Shown: positions 50,984 to 61,959, counted from the first letter of the stretch. The stretch is DNA of 64,000 nt from a bacterium (GCA_030431515.1 JAUIIX010000002.1:1-64000); one strand, 5' to 3'. Program-made: numbers and translations. Notes: generated by a model from the letters alone, not told the origin.

Positions 50984-50993
50984 AAAGGATAAA

Positions 50994-52256
50994 TTACATA
51001 TTATTTATAATAGCATCAGCAAATTCGCTTGTCTTCATCAATTGAGCATCATCCATAAGTCTATGGAAATCATAAGTTACTTTTTTCTGAGTAATTGTTT
51101 TTTCCATTGCAGAAATTATCATATCTGCTGCTTCTTTCCAATCAAGATGTTCAAGCATCATACAAGCAGAAAGAATTAAAGAACCAGGATTTACTTTATC
51201 TAAATTAGAATATTTAGGAGCAGTTCCGTGAGTTGCTTCAAATATTGCATGACCAGAAATATAGTTAATATTTGCACCCGGAGCAATTCCAATACCACCA
51301 ACTATTGCAGCTAATGCGTCAGAAACATAATCACCATTCAAATTCATAGTAGTTACAACTGAATAATCTGTTGGACGTAATAAAATTTGTTGTAAAAAAG
51401 CATCAGCAATAAAGTCTTTAACTAAGATTTTACCAGAAGCTAAAGCATCACTTTGAGCTTTATTAGCTGCTTCTTCACCTTTATCGGCTTTGATTACATC
51501 ATACTGTCTCCAAGTAAAACATTTCTCGCCATACTCTTGCTCTGCTACATCATAAGACCACTCTTTGAACATACCTTCAGTAAATTTCATAATATTACCT
51601 TTATGAACGATAGTAACAGAAGGTTTTTTATTTGCAATTGCATAGTCAATAGATGCTCTCATTAATCTTTTAGTTCCATCAACTGAAACTGGTTTAATAC
51701 CAATTGAAGAAGATTCAGGGAATCTAATTTTCTTAACTCTCATTTCATTTTGAATGAAGTTAATTACTTTTTTAACATCATCAGTTCCTGCTTTCCACTC
51801 AATCCCAGCATAAATATCTTCAGTATTTTCTCTAAAGATAACCATATCACAATCTTGAGGTCTTTTAACAGGAGAAGGTACTCCCGAAAACCATCTAACT
51901 GGACGAACACAAGAGTATAAATCTAATTCTTGTCTTAATGCAACATTCAATGATCTAATACCACCGCCAACTGGAGTAGTAAGAGGACCTTTGATAGCAA
52001 CTAAATGTTCTCTGATTACATCTAAAGTTTCAGTTGGTAACCATTCACCAGTTTTATTAAAAGCTTTTTCACCAGCAAGAACTTCTTTCCAAAATATTTT
52101 CTTAATTCCTCTGTAAGATTTCTCAACAGCGGCTTCTACTACTTTTTTAGTTGCAGCCCACACATCTGGACCAATACCATCACCTTCAATAAAAGGAATA
52201 ATTGGAGCATTGGGAATATGAAGTTTCCCTTCTACCATTCTAATTTTTTCTGACAT
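50994..52256 (-). CDS. icd: NADP-dependent isocitrate dehydrogenase
   Basis: [89 protein letters not shown]. Confidence 0.96.
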   Translation of the reverse strand: MSEKIRMVEGKLHIPNAPIIPFIEGDGIGPDVWAATKKVVEAAVEKSYRGIKKIFWKEVLAGEKAFNKTGEWLPTETLDVIREHLVAIKGPLTTPVGGGIRSLNVALRQELDLYSCVRPVRWFSGVPSPVKRPQDCDMVIFRENTEDIYAGIEWKAGTDDVKKVINFIQNEMRVKKIRFPESSSIGIKPVSVDGTKRLMRASIDYAIANKKPSVTIVHKGNIMKFTEGMFKEWSYDVAEQEYGEKCFTWRQYDVIKADKGEEAANKAQSDALASGKILVKDFIADAFLQQILLRPTDYSVVTTMNLNGDYVSDALAAIVGGIGIAPGANINYISGHAIFEATHGTAPKYSNLDKVNPGSLILSACMMLEHLDWKEAADMIISAMEKTITQKKVTYDFHRLMDDAQLMKTSEFADAIINNM

Positions 52257-52308
52257 ATAATAATTCCTATTTTAATTATAAATTCTAAAATGAAATAATA
52301 AAGTAAAT

Positions 52309-53574
52309 TTATTCAGCTTCAATTGTATCAAAACCAGTGTATTTTCTTAATACTTCTGGGATTACTAATTTTTCACCATCATAATATTGTTCTAAAATCG
52401 CAACTAAAATTCTTGGTGTAGCAAGTGCAGACCCGTTTAAAGTATGAACAAACTCAGGTTTCGAATCTTGCGATTTTTTAAATCGAATATTTGCTCTTCT
52501 TGATTGGAAATCCATAAAGTTAGAACAAGAAGAAACTTCAAGCCATCTTTTTTCAACTCCAGCCCAAACTTCAAAATCAAAAGTTTTAGCAGATGCAAAA
52601 CTTGTATCACCACTGCAAAGTAATAAAACTCTATAAGTAAGACCTAATTTTTTAATTAGATCTTCCGAATCGCGAGCGAGTGAATCAAGTTCATCAAAAG
52701 AATTTTCTGGTTCAACTAATTTAACTAATTCAACTTTATTAAATTGGTGAACTCTTAAAAATCCTCTAACTTCCTTACCGTGACTACCTGCTTCTCTTCT
52801 AAAACAAGGACTATATCCTGTAATTTTTATAGGAAGTTGTTCGCCTCTAAGCATTTCATTATTATGATAATTAGTAAGAGGAACTTCTGCTGTAGGTATC
52901 AAATATAAATTGTCTTCTGTACAATGATACATATCTTCAGCCATCTTAGGCAGTTGTCCAGTTCCTTCCATCGAATTTTGATTTACAATAAATGGAGAGA
53001 AAAATTCTGTATAACCTTTAGCCGAGTTTTCATCAAGGAAAAAGTTAAGTAAAGCACGTTCTAATTTAGCACCTTTACCAGTCAAGAAAGCAAAACCAGA
53101 ACCAGTAACTTTAGCACCACGTTCAAAATCAATAATATTTAATCTTTTACCAATTTCAATATGATCAAAATTATGATTAACTTCAAATATCTCACCGTGA
53201 TTGCTAACGACTACATTATCATCTTCACTATTACCGATAGGCACAGATTCATGAATGATATTCGGGATTTTCATCAAATCTTCATTTATCTTTGCTTCTA
53301 TATCTTTTAATTCATTATCTAGATTAGAGATAGTATCAGATACATCACGCATATTTTTGATGTCATCGTCAGCATTCTCTTTATTTTTCTTTTTCTGAGC
53401 AATTAACTTAGTAGCAATATTTCTTTTATTTTTTAACTCTTCCACTTCGCCAATAATTTGTCTTCTTCTTTCATCAGAATCAACAATAGCATCGACATCA
53501 ACATTTACATTTTTATAAGTATTATTCTGTTTAACAATATCAGGAAATTCTCTTACAAATTTCAGATTCAACAT
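52309..53574 (-). CDS. serS: seryl-tRNA synthetase
   Basis: N-terminal coiled coil; GTGQLPKMAEDMY, CFRREAGSHGKEVRGFLRVHQFNKVE, NGSALATPRILVAILEQYYD. Confidence 0.97.
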   Translation of the reverse strand: MLNLKFVREFPDIVKQNNTYKNVNVDVDAIVDSDERRRQIIGEVEELKNKRNIATKLIAQKKKNKENADDDIKNMRDVSDTISNLDNELKDIEAKINEDLMKIPNIIHESVPIGNSEDDNVVVSNHGEIFEVNHNFDHIEIGKRLNIIDFERGAKVTGSGFAFLTGKGAKLERALLNFFLDENSAKGYTEFFSPFIVNQNSMEGTGQLPKMAEDMYHCTEDNLYLIPTAEVPLTNYHNNEMLRGEQLPIKITGYSPCFRREAGSHGKEVRGFLRVHQFNKVELVKLVEPENSFDELDSLARDSEDLIKKLGLTYRVLLLCSGDTSFASAKTFDFEVWAGVEKRWLEVSSCSNFMDFQSRRANIRFKKSQDSKPEFVHTLNGSALATPRILVAILEQYYDGEKLVIPEVLRKYTGFDTIEAE

Positions 53575-53864
53575 AAATATTTTCCAATATTAAATTTTTC
53601 AATTTACAAAAATAAGAATAATTTAGCAATTTATACGCAATTCATAAAATATTCAACAAACAAAGCACTTTAGGAGTAATGAACTTCGTTGATTGTTGGT
53701 TTTTATAGATTTTTTTATTTAAATTTTTTTGAAGTGAAGTAGTTTTATTTTTGTGTTTTGATAGCCACACCCCACTATAAAGATGCAAATTTTAAGGAAG
53801 ATTCAGAGACACAGATTTTAAGAATTACTCTGATTACACGGCTTTAAGAGAAACATATTAAATA

Positions 53865-53990
53865 GTAGTGAACGCAAATTTACGTTCACTTCAATTACAT
53901 TATTCCTTCATCTAACAAATTAAAAAACTACCTCACCACATGAAATTTTTCTATAAATACCTCACTATTGTTTTTTGCAGAAAATAATTT
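53865..53990. repeat. ~120-bp dispersed repeat with palindromic end (copy 2, inverted relative to 44133-44257)
   Basis: Reverse complement matches copy 1 over ~100+ bp, including AGATGAAGGAATAATGTAATTG and the GTGAACG palindrome arm. Confidence 0.8.
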
Positions 53991-54070
53991 AAGCAATAGA
54001 TAAATCGAAAAAATCATTCAAAACTGTATGAATTTTTAAAAAAGCAATAATTTAAGTAATTTTGTAAACT

Positions 54071-55936
54071 ATGGATAATAAATTTGATGTATTAGTTATT
54101 GGTGCAGGACATGCTGGAATTGAAGCATCTCTTGCTGCAGCCCGAATGGGTATGAATGTTGCTTTGATTTCAATGAGTTTGGATAATATGGGTATGCCAA
54201 GTTGCAACCCCTCGATTGGTGGCTCTGCAAAAGGGCATTTGGTTAAAGAAATCGATGCTCTTGGTGGTGAAATGGGCTTTTTAGCTGATAAAGCAGGCCT
54301 ATCATTCAAGATGTTGAACACTTCAAAAGGTCCTGCTGTGTGGTCGCCAAGATGTCAGATTGACAAAGATTTATACCCACATTATGTTTCTCAAACGCTG
54401 AAAGCACAAGAAAATTTAACCTTAATTCAAGGGAAAGCAGAAGAAGTAATCCTTAAAAATGATAAAATTGAAGGTGTGCTTTTAGAAGGTAATATTCCCC
54501 TAAAAACTAAAGCACTTATTTTGTCTGCGGGTACTTTTTTACGTGGCGTGATGCACACTGGACAAGAAAAAACTGTAGGCGGTAGAATCGGCGAACAATC
54601 TTCTGATAAAATTAGCGATATGCTAAATGCTTATGGCTTTGAACGAGGAAGATTAAAAACTGGAACTCCTCCACGTATCCACTTTGATTCTATTAATATG
54701 GAAGGAATGGAAATAGCAGATGTTGACCCTGAACCATCTCCATTTTCTTACCGAACTCCTCAAGTGAAAAACGTCTTAGTTTGCTATCAAACAAGTACTA
54801 ATGAAACTACACATGATATTTTGAGAGAAGGGTTTGAGCGTTCACCGATGTTTACTGGTAGAATAAAGGGTGCAGGACCAAGGTACTGTCCGTCTGTAGA
54901 AGAGAAAATCCATAGATTTGATGAACGACCAAGTCATAAAGTTTTGTTAGAACCAGAGGGCTTACATACTAAGTCTGTTTATGTGAATGGTTTTTCAACG
55001 AGCTTACCTCTTGATATTCAAATGAGAGGATTGCACTCAATAAAAGGACTTGAAAATGCTAAAATGATGAAACAAGGTTACGCTGTTGAGTATGATTTCT
55101 TTTTTCCATACCAATTAAGATTTACACTTGAAACTAAAGCAATTCAAGGACTTTACTTTGCTGGTCAGATAAATGGTACATCTGGATATGAGGAGGCAGC
55201 ATCTCAGGGCTTAGTTGCCGGAATTAATGCAGCACTAAAAATAAAAGGTGAAGAAGCATTTATTCCTAAACGTTCGGAGTCATATATTGGTGTGATGATT
55301 GACGATTTAGTAAATAAAAATACAGAAGAGCCATATAGAATATTCACTTCACTAGCTGAATATAGATTATTGCTAAGACAAGATAATGCAGATGAAAGAA
55401 TGATGAAATATGGGAATAAATTTGGCTTAATTACAGATAGAGTTTATAGTAAATTGGTAAGTAAAGTTGAAAAATATAATAGAGCAATTGAATTATCTAA
55501 AGAAATTAAACCTGATAAAGAATTAATAAATCAACTATTAATTGAAAAAAATCTTGAGCCATTAAAAGAAAAAACATCAATTCATAATTTGTTGAAAAGA
55601 AATGTTTTTACTTCGGAAACATTATTTAATTTAGCTCCTTTAAATACTTATGAATTTAAGGAAATAATGCAAGATAAAGAAACTCTTAATAAACTTAATT
55701 TTACGATTAAATATGAAGGGTATATTCAAAGACAATTAAAAGAAATTGCTAATTTTGCTGAAAATGAAAATAAATATATTCCTGATAGTGTTGATTATTT
55801 TAAGATTAATTCATTATCAACAGAAGGGAAGGAAAAACTTAGTAAAATTAGACCTGGTTCTCTTGGACAAGCTTCAAGAATTCAAGGAGTTTCACCTGCG
55901 GACATTTCTGTTTTATCATTATATTTGAGAAATTGA
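54071..55936 (+). CDS. mnmG: tRNA uridine-5-carboxymethylaminomethyl(34) synthesis enzyme MnmG (GidA)
   Basis: VIGAGHAGIEASLAAARMG, CNPSIGGSAKGHLVKEIDALGGEMG, LKTGTPPRI, GLYFAGQINGTSGYEEAASQGLVAGINA. Confidence 0.97.
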   Translation: MDNKFDVLVIGAGHAGIEASLAAARMGMNVALISMSLDNMGMPSCNPSIGGSAKGHLVKEIDALGGEMGFLADKAGLSFKMLNTSKGPAVWSPRCQIDKDLYPHYVSQTLKAQENLTLIQGKAEEVILKNDKIEGVLLEGNIPLKTKALILSAGTFLRGVMHTGQEKTVGGRIGEQSSDKISDMLNAYGFERGRLKTGTPPRIHFDSINMEGMEIADVDPEPSPFSYRTPQVKNVLVCYQTSTNETTHDILREGFERSPMFTGRIKGAGPRYCPSVEEKIHRFDERPSHKVLLEPEGLHTKSVYVNGFSTSLPLDIQMRGLHSIKGLENAKMMKQGYAVEYDFFFPYQLRFTLETKAIQGLYFAGQINGTSGYEEAASQGLVAGINAALKIKGEEAFIPKRSESYIGVMIDDLVNKNTEEPYRIFTSLAEYRLLLRQDNADERMMKYGNKFGLITDRVYSKLVSKVEKYNRAIELSKEIKPDKELINQLLIEKNLEPLKEKTSIHNLLKRNVFTSETLFNLAPLNTYEFKEIMQDKETLNKLNFTIKYEGYIQRQLKEIANFAENENKYIPDSVDYFKINSLSTEGKEKLSKIRPGSLGQASRIQGVSPADISVLSLYLRN

Positions 55937-55978
55937 GAAATTTTTATTAGTTTTGTAAAAATATAAAACAAGATACTA

Positions 55979-57148
55979 ATGAAAAAGCTTTTAATTAATA
56001 TTGAAAACAAGAATTTAGTAAAGATACTTTCAAGTATTTTAGAAGAAAATTCTTATGAATTTGATGTTATAGATAATAATAATTTTAGCAAAAGTGAATT
56101 TAGTAAATACACCTTAATAATTGTAGATTTAGATTATTTAGAAAATAATATATACTTAGATTTTATTTCAGGTTTAGATAATATTCCATTGATAATAAAT
56201 ACTAACTCAAATTCTATAAAAGTCGAATTATTCAAAAAATATCAAATTATATCTATAATAAATGAATTTGTAACAAAAGATGAAATATTAAATATATTAA
56301 AAAAAGTAAGTGACACTAAAGAATTATTAAATTCTAATAATTTAATATTTGAATTTACATTAAAAAAACTATTTAGAATTTTAATTGAAATCAATTCTCA
56401 TCTTTATTCTAAAAATTATAATTTTAATCCAAAGCATAGGTATTATTGTAAATTAATTGCAAGTAAATTAGAATATCAAAGATTGTATGAAATTGATATT
56501 GCTTCACTTCTATCTAATATTGGCTATGTTGGAATAAATCAAAATATAGTTCAAAAAGTTATAAATAATGAGGAAATTACTCCACTCGAGAACACACAAT
56601 TTATTAAACATACGGAAGTTGCTTTTAAATTATTAAGCGGAATCGAAAATATAGAAAGTATCAGACAAAGCATAAAATATCAGAATCTCTGGTTTGATGG
56701 AAGAAACTCAGAGGATAAACTAAAAGGTAATTCTATACCTCTTATTTCAAGAATATTGTTAGTTGTTAATGATTTTATATCATTACAAGTAAAAAATTCG
56801 ATAAGCGAAAAAGAAGCTCTGAGATTAATGTTCAAATCACAAAATAAATATTGTCCTAATTGTTTTGCTATTCTTTTAAAAGAAATTACTGGTAAAAGAC
56901 AATTCATTAAAAAACCGCAGGAAACTAAACTTAAAGTTGTAATAGACCCTTATGAAGACAAAAAAAGTTTATATTATAAACTTGAAGAAATAAAAGATGA
57001 TATGATAATAGCCGAAGACGTTTTTGATGATCTGAATAATAAAATTGTAAAAAAAGGTACTATGTTAAACGTTTACACCAAACATTTTCTTTCGAAGATG
57101 ATTGAAAACAAAAGTGTAAAAAATTCAATAAAAGTATATTTAGATTAA
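55979..57148 (+). CDS. receiver-like domain fused to a degenerate HD-GYP domain
   Basis: LIIVDLDYL receiver-like; HD-GYP frame ASLLSNIGYVGINQNIV...LWFDGRNSEDKLKGNSIPLISRILLVVNDF with the HD and GYP residues replaced. Confidence 0.7.
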   Translation: MKKLLINIENKNLVKILSSILEENSYEFDVIDNNNFSKSEFSKYTLIIVDLDYLENNIYLDFISGLDNIPLIINTNSNSIKVELFKKYQIISIINEFVTKDEILNILKKVSDTKELLNSNNLIFEFTLKKLFRILIEINSHLYSKNYNFNPKHRYYCKLIASKLEYQRLYEIDIASLLSNIGYVGINQNIVQKVINNEEITPLENTQFIKHTEVAFKLLSGIENIESIRQSIKYQNLWFDGRNSEDKLKGNSIPLISRILLVVNDFISLQVKNSISEKEALRLMFKSQNKYCPNCFAILLKEITGKRQFIKKPQETKLKVVIDPYEDKKSLYYKLEEIKDDMIIAEDVFDDLNNKIVKKGTMLNVYTKHFLSKMIENKSVKNSIKVYLD

Positions 57149-57374
57149 ATATTAATTTAACTATTTCATAAAACTAAGTTATTCAATTTGACAAATATTA
57201 TTCAAATTCGTTATATAAATAATTTCTGTTCCCATCTATTGAGCGAAGCGAAATAATCGAAGAATCTATTCTTATTTTCCATATCCAAAACCCTATAATA
57301 AACACCTACAGCTATTTTGAATGGTATTTTTCGTCATAATTCTTCTTAATTATTAAAATATTTAAAGGTTTATA

Positions 57375-58409
57375 TTATTTTGAAATTAAAAAACTCTTAA
57401 AAACTTGTCCTTTATCTGTTTCAATAATTATAAAGTACTTACCAGAAGTTAATTGGGACGTGTTTATTTTAATCTTACTTTGATTTTCAAATAAATTTGA
57501 TAACATTAATTCAGAATTATTATTATAAATATTATAAGATTTTGAAAATGCATCTTTAAGTACAATTTCAATCATATTTGAACTAGGATTTGGATATAGG
57601 TTAGAGCTTTCTGATAAATTTCTATCAACAGAACTTACCAAATCTAATAAAATAACTGTACCATCGGAAGTAACAGCATAACTTTCAAATCCTCTTTCTT
57701 TATTTCCATCGGGTTCGTCATCTGGAGTTAAAAATCCAGATGTAATTAGAAACAAACTTTTGCCTTTAAACTCAGAAAATGGTATATTAAAGATACCATA
57801 TTGAGAAAAAATATCTAAATTTTCTGATATTTTAATTTCTGAATTTATATCTTTAATAGTTTTCCAACCCATGGCATTATCATATTTTAAATTACTACTT
57901 ACTAAAGATTTGTTTTTGTTATCATAAATGTCAAATGACGGAGCATCAGTAACTCCATGGTATAAATTTAATTCTATAACTTCTGGAAAAACATCTCCTT
58001 TAATACCATTAAAAATACTAAGATTTAAAGCAATATTTCTATCTTTTGATCCTAAATTAAAATCTCCAAGTCCAACACCATTAATAATTATAACATATTC
58101 TCCATAAGGTTTGAACAACGGAAATGAGTTAACCGCAAGAACTTGATCAGTAAAACCAATACTAGTATTATGATTAATTGAAAAATGATATTCCGTATTT
58201 GCTAATAAGTACATGTAATTAGTAGCACTTTGGAACTCTATATTATCTGCAATTAAAGTTCCATTAGCATAAATATCTACCTTTTCTAATCTTGAATCTG
58301 AAGAATTATGAATAAATTGAACTAAAGCAAATTGCTCTTCGCCTGATTTAGCATTAGAAAACAAAATAAATTCGAATGCAAACACAATTAAAATCAATGA
58401 TATTTTCAT
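57375..58409 (-). CDS. DUF4397-type secreted protein with T9SS C-terminal domain
   Basis: VQFIHNSSDSRLEKVDIYANGTLIADNIEFQSATNYMYL; C-terminal NLYPNPSSNMIEIVL...KYFIIIETDKGQVFKSFLISK. Confidence 0.85.
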   Translation of the reverse strand: MKISLILIVFAFEFILFSNAKSGEEQFALVQFIHNSSDSRLEKVDIYANGTLIADNIEFQSATNYMYLLANTEYHFSINHNTSIGFTDQVLAVNSFPLFKPYGEYVIIINGVGLGDFNLGSKDRNIALNLSIFNGIKGDVFPEVIELNLYHGVTDAPSFDIYDNKNKSLVSSNLKYDNAMGWKTIKDINSEIKISENLDIFSQYGIFNIPFSEFKGKSLFLITSGFLTPDDEPDGNKERGFESYAVTSDGTVILLDLVSSVDRNLSESSNLYPNPSSNMIEIVLKDAFSKSYNIYNNNSELMLSNLFENQSKIKINTSQLTSGKYFIIIETDKGQVFKSFLISK

Positions 58410-58587
58410 ATAACATTTATTATATAGTTTTAAAATTTACCCTTTTAATTTTAACAAAATTATTAAATTAAAAATTTATTTACAAATATATTTATTAATT
58501 CAATTTGATAAGTATTATTCAAATTCTATTTATCTAATTTCTGTTATAAATAATGGCAAGGTTATTTATAATAATAAGTTTATTTTA

Positions 58588-58619
58588 ATGTAGTGAACGC
58601 AAATTTGCGTTCACTACAT
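58588..58619. repeat. 32-bp perfect palindrome ATGTAGTGAACGCAAATTTGCGTTCACTACAT
   Basis: Perfect self-complementarity; same family as 178-207. Confidence 0.9.
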
Positions 58620-58642
58620 ATCTTGGCTTATATAAAACTCTA

Positions 58643-58671
58643 CGTCATTCTGAGCAAAGCCGATGAATCTC
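58643..58671. repeat. satellite repeat CGTCATTCTGAGCAAAGCCGATGAATCTC
   Basis: Similar to 39874-39902. Confidence 0.65.
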
Positions 58672-58928
58672 ACAGAAATTGCAAACGTAATTCTGAGAGA
58701 AAATCAAATTGCATCCTTTAGGTGTAAAATGTTTGTAAATAATAAAACCTAAATAGAAATAAAAAAATCTAATAAAAGCTCATATCTTTAAAAATAAACT
58801 AAAACTAAAAACTTGATAAAAACACTAACACTACATTAATTTGTATAATTTCCCCCATCAAAAAATATCTTATTCTAACAATTAAGGATAATTTCTTATT
58901 TTTGAATTTATTTTAAAAACAATTCAAA

Positions 58929-59459
58929 ATGAATTTCAATTTATTTCAGAAAGTCATAGTCATTATTTTCTTTTTATCCTTCATTATCTTCTTCGGTAGT
59001 GAAGTATTACTTACCCAGTTGGCGTATTCAATCTTTGATATTGATATCAATGGTAATTTCCATTTAGCTGTAGAAAATCAAGAAGCATTTCTGACAATTA
59101 AAGTATATGCTTTATTACTTTCTTACAAGATAGGGGCTTACTTATTTGCTTTACTTACTGGGTTTATAACACTTATATTTTACAGAAAGAAGATAAAAGA
59201 AAGTACTAATATATTTATTATGATGATATTTTTGATGATTTCATTTGGCTGCTTAGTTCCTATTTATTTCCAAGAAGTTAGATTGTCAATGGCAATATTT
59301 TTAGATGGTGTAAATAATTTTGAAGATGGTTCAGTAAATGCCTTTTTCTTAGAAAGATACAAAAGCACAAGTTTTTCAATATTATCAGCGTTTGCTTTCT
59401 TGTCAAATTTGACTGCACTTATAGCTTTTGTGCTTAATGCTTATACTAAAAAGTCGTGA
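58929..59459 (+). CDS. small polytopic membrane protein, function unknown
   Basis: About four hydrophobic helices; plausible start. Confidence 0.65.
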   Translation: MNFNLFQKVIVIIFFLSFIIFFGSEVLLTQLAYSIFDIDINGNFHLAVENQEAFLTIKVYALLLSYKIGAYLFALLTGFITLIFYRKKIKESTNIFIMMIFLMISFGCLVPIYFQEVRLSMAIFLDGVNNFEDGSVNAFFLERYKSTSFSILSAFAFLSNLTALIAFVLNAYTKKS

Positions 59460-59530
59460 ATTTTAACTTAAATATTAATTTCTTGATTTATTTTCTTATT
59501 TTAGTTTTTTTCTAATTAATCAAATCGAAA

Positions 59531-60799
59531 ATGGATAAATTTGTAATTGAAGGTGGCGGTAAATTAAACGGTAAAATTAAAGTATCTGGTTCAAAAAATT
59601 GTTCTATTGCTTTAATTCCTGCTATGCTACTTGCCCCAGGAACATATACTTTGTCGAACACTCCTAATCTTAGAGATGTATGGACATTATCACGGCTTAT
59701 GAGTGAATTAGGTGCTTTTTGTGAATTAAACGGGAATGACTTATTTGTTGATACTCGCAATGCCAATAGCACTTACGCTTCTTACGAGCAAGTGAAAAGA
59801 ATGAGAGCATCATTTTATGTTCTTGGACCTATCCTTGCAAGACACGGAGAAGCAAAAGTTTCTTTACCGGGTGGTTGTGCTTGGGGACCTCGTCCTGTGG
59901 ACTTGCACTTAAAAGGTATGGAAAAATTAGGTGCTGAAATTGAAATCGAAAGTGGTTATGTAATTGCAAAAGCTAAGAATGGAAAATTAGAAGGTGCGAA
60001 AATTCACTTTGATATTTCGAGTGTTGGAGCAACAGGAAATGTACTGATGGCTGCAACTTTAGCAAAAGGGACAACTAAAATAAGCAATGCTGCACTTGAG
60101 CCAGAGATAACTGCACTTGGTAGATTTTTGATTAAAATGGGTGCTAAAATTGATGGACTTGGAACTTCAACTATTGAGATTGAAGGAGTTGATGAATTAA
60201 AAGCAGTTAATGAAACTAATATCCCTGATAGAATTGAAGCCGCAACATTTTTAATTGCAGCGGCTATGACTCAAGGTAAAATTGAACTTACAAATGTTAA
60301 TCCTTATCACCTTGCGGCAGTTATAGATAAATTAGAAGAAGCAGGTTGTGAAATTGATGTAAATCAAGATACAATTGTGCTAACTATGAATGATAAACCT
60401 AAGCCAACTGATGTGATTACTTCAGTTTACCCAGGATTCCCGACAGATGTTCAAGCACAATGGAATGCTTTTATGCTTTTGGCAGATGGTACTTCAAAAA
60501 TCACGGATAACATTTATACAGATAGATTTAAGCACGTTCCTGAGTTAAATAGACTTGGAGCAGATATTGAATTAGTTGATAATTGTGCTATAATAAATGG
60601 CGGTAAAAAATTATCTGGTGCAACTGTAATGAGTTCAGATTTAAGAGCTTCTGCAGCATTAGTTCTTGCTGGATTGATAGCTGAAGGAAATACTGATTTA
60701 CTTAGAATATATCATCTTGATAGAGGGTATGAATTGATGGAAAATAAATTATTAGATCTTGGTGCGAATATTAAAAGAGTAAAAACAGAAGAATTTTAA
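59531..60799 (+). CDS. murA: UDP-N-acetylglucosamine 1-carboxyvinyltransferase
   Basis: MDKFVIEGGGKLNGKIKVSGSKNCSIALIPAMLLAPG; LPGGCAWGPRPVDLHLKG with catalytic-type Cys. Confidence 0.96.
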   Translation: MDKFVIEGGGKLNGKIKVSGSKNCSIALIPAMLLAPGTYTLSNTPNLRDVWTLSRLMSELGAFCELNGNDLFVDTRNANSTYASYEQVKRMRASFYVLGPILARHGEAKVSLPGGCAWGPRPVDLHLKGMEKLGAEIEIESGYVIAKAKNGKLEGAKIHFDISSVGATGNVLMAATLAKGTTKISNAALEPEITALGRFLIKMGAKIDGLGTSTIEIEGVDELKAVNETNIPDRIEAATFLIAAAMTQGKIELTNVNPYHLAAVIDKLEEAGCEIDVNQDTIVLTMNDKPKPTDVITSVYPGFPTDVQAQWNAFMLLADGTSKITDNIYTDRFKHVPELNRLGADIELVDNCAIINGGKKLSGATVMSSDLRASAALVLAGLIAEGNTDLLRIYHLDRGYELMENKLLDLGANIKRVKTEEF

Positions 60800-61959
60800 T
60801 GAAGATAATAGCAAAAACTCTCTATGGATTTGAAGAAATACTTACTAATGAATTGAATGAGCTTGGGATAAGTGAAACTATTAGCCATAATCGAGCAATT
60901 GAATTTGAAGGTGATTTAGAAACATTATATAAAGTAAATTATAATTCAAGATTAACTATTAAGTTTTTAGTAGAGTTATTTAATTTTACAGCAAATGATG
61001 AAGATGAGTTATATGATTTTATTTATCACTACGAATGGGAAAAACTTTTTGGATTAGAGCAAAAATTCGCAATATTTTCAACAGTAAATTCAGATGATTT
61101 TACTCACTCTAAATATGCGTCTTTGAAAATGAAAGATGCAATTGTTGATAGATTTAGAGATAAAACTGGCAAAAGACCTAGTATTTCAATTGATGACCCA
61201 GATATAACTTTCAACTTACATATTTCAAATAATGAAGTTAGCGTTTTATTAGACTCAACTGGTGAATCTCTTCACAAAAGAGGATACCGTTCTAAAATCT
61301 TAGATGCTCCAATGAGTGAAGTCCTTGCGGCTGGTTTAATTGCATTTACTGGCTATAAAGGTGAAGTTGATTTTTACGATTTAATGTGTGGGTCTGGTAC
61401 AATTTTATTTGAAGCAGCTCTAATTGCTCAAAATGTGCCAAGTGGTTATTTTAGAAAGCATTATCAATTTATGAAGTGGAAAGACTTTAACCCAAAGCTA
61501 CTTGAAAAAGTAAAAAAAGAAAGTAATTATAATATCAAAAAAGCAAGTAAATATATCTATGGTTCTGATTTATCTAAAAAGTCTATAGATGTATTAAGAG
61601 AAGTTATTGCCTCTCACGACTTCTTCTCAATTATTAGTGTAAAGGTATCAGATATTAGTCAAATATCGCCTCATAGCGAGAAAGGACTCATTGTAATCAA
61701 TCCTCCTTATGATGATAGACTACGAATCGAAAATATAGATGAATTATACAGAAAAGCAGGAAAATCATTCAAATTTAATTTTGAAAATCACGATGCTTGG
61801 ATGATTTCTTCTAACTTCCCAGCAATGAAATTTGTTGGACTAAAACCATCAAAAAGGATTAAACTTTTTAATGGTAATTTAGAATGTAGATTCAATCATT
61901 ATGAACTTTTCAAAGGTAAAAGAAAAGAGCATATTGAAAATGTAAGTGAACAAGAATAA
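60799..61959 (+). CDS. THUMP-domain class I SAM-dependent RNA methyltransferase (RlmL/YpsC-like)
   Basis: THUMP N-terminus; FYDLMCGSGTILFEAALIA, GSDLSKKSIDV, LIVINPPYDDRL (NPPY). Confidence 0.93.
   Translation: MKIIAKTLYGFEEILTNELNELGISETISHNRAIEFEGDLETLYKVNYNSRLTIKFLVELFNFTANDEDELYDFIYHYEWEKLFGLEQKFAIFSTVNSDDFTHSKYASLKMKDAIVDRFRDKTGKRPSISIDDPDITFNLHISNNEVSVLLDSTGESLHKRGYRSKILDAPMSEVLAAGLIAFTGYKGEVDFYDLMCGSGTILFEAALIAQNVPSGYFRKHYQFMKWKDFNPKLLEKVKKESNYNIKKASKYIYGSDLSKKSIDVLREVIASHDFFSIISVKVSDISQISPHSEKGLIVINPPYDDRLRIENIDELYRKAGKSFKFNFENHDAWMISSNFPAMKFVGLKPSKRIKLFNGNLECRFNHYELFKGKRKEHIENVSEQE

Noticed and set aside
51453-53673. Plus ORFs 51453-51665 and 53458-53673
   Set aside because: Antisense to icd and serS
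53751-53860. CAGATTTTAAGAATTACTCTGATTACACGG as another repeat family
   Set aside because: Only weak resemblance to 39794-39850; not convincing from one window
178-58671. CRISPR array from repeated palindromes
   Set aside because: Copies are dispersed kilobases apart, not regularly spaced with unique spacers; no cas genes
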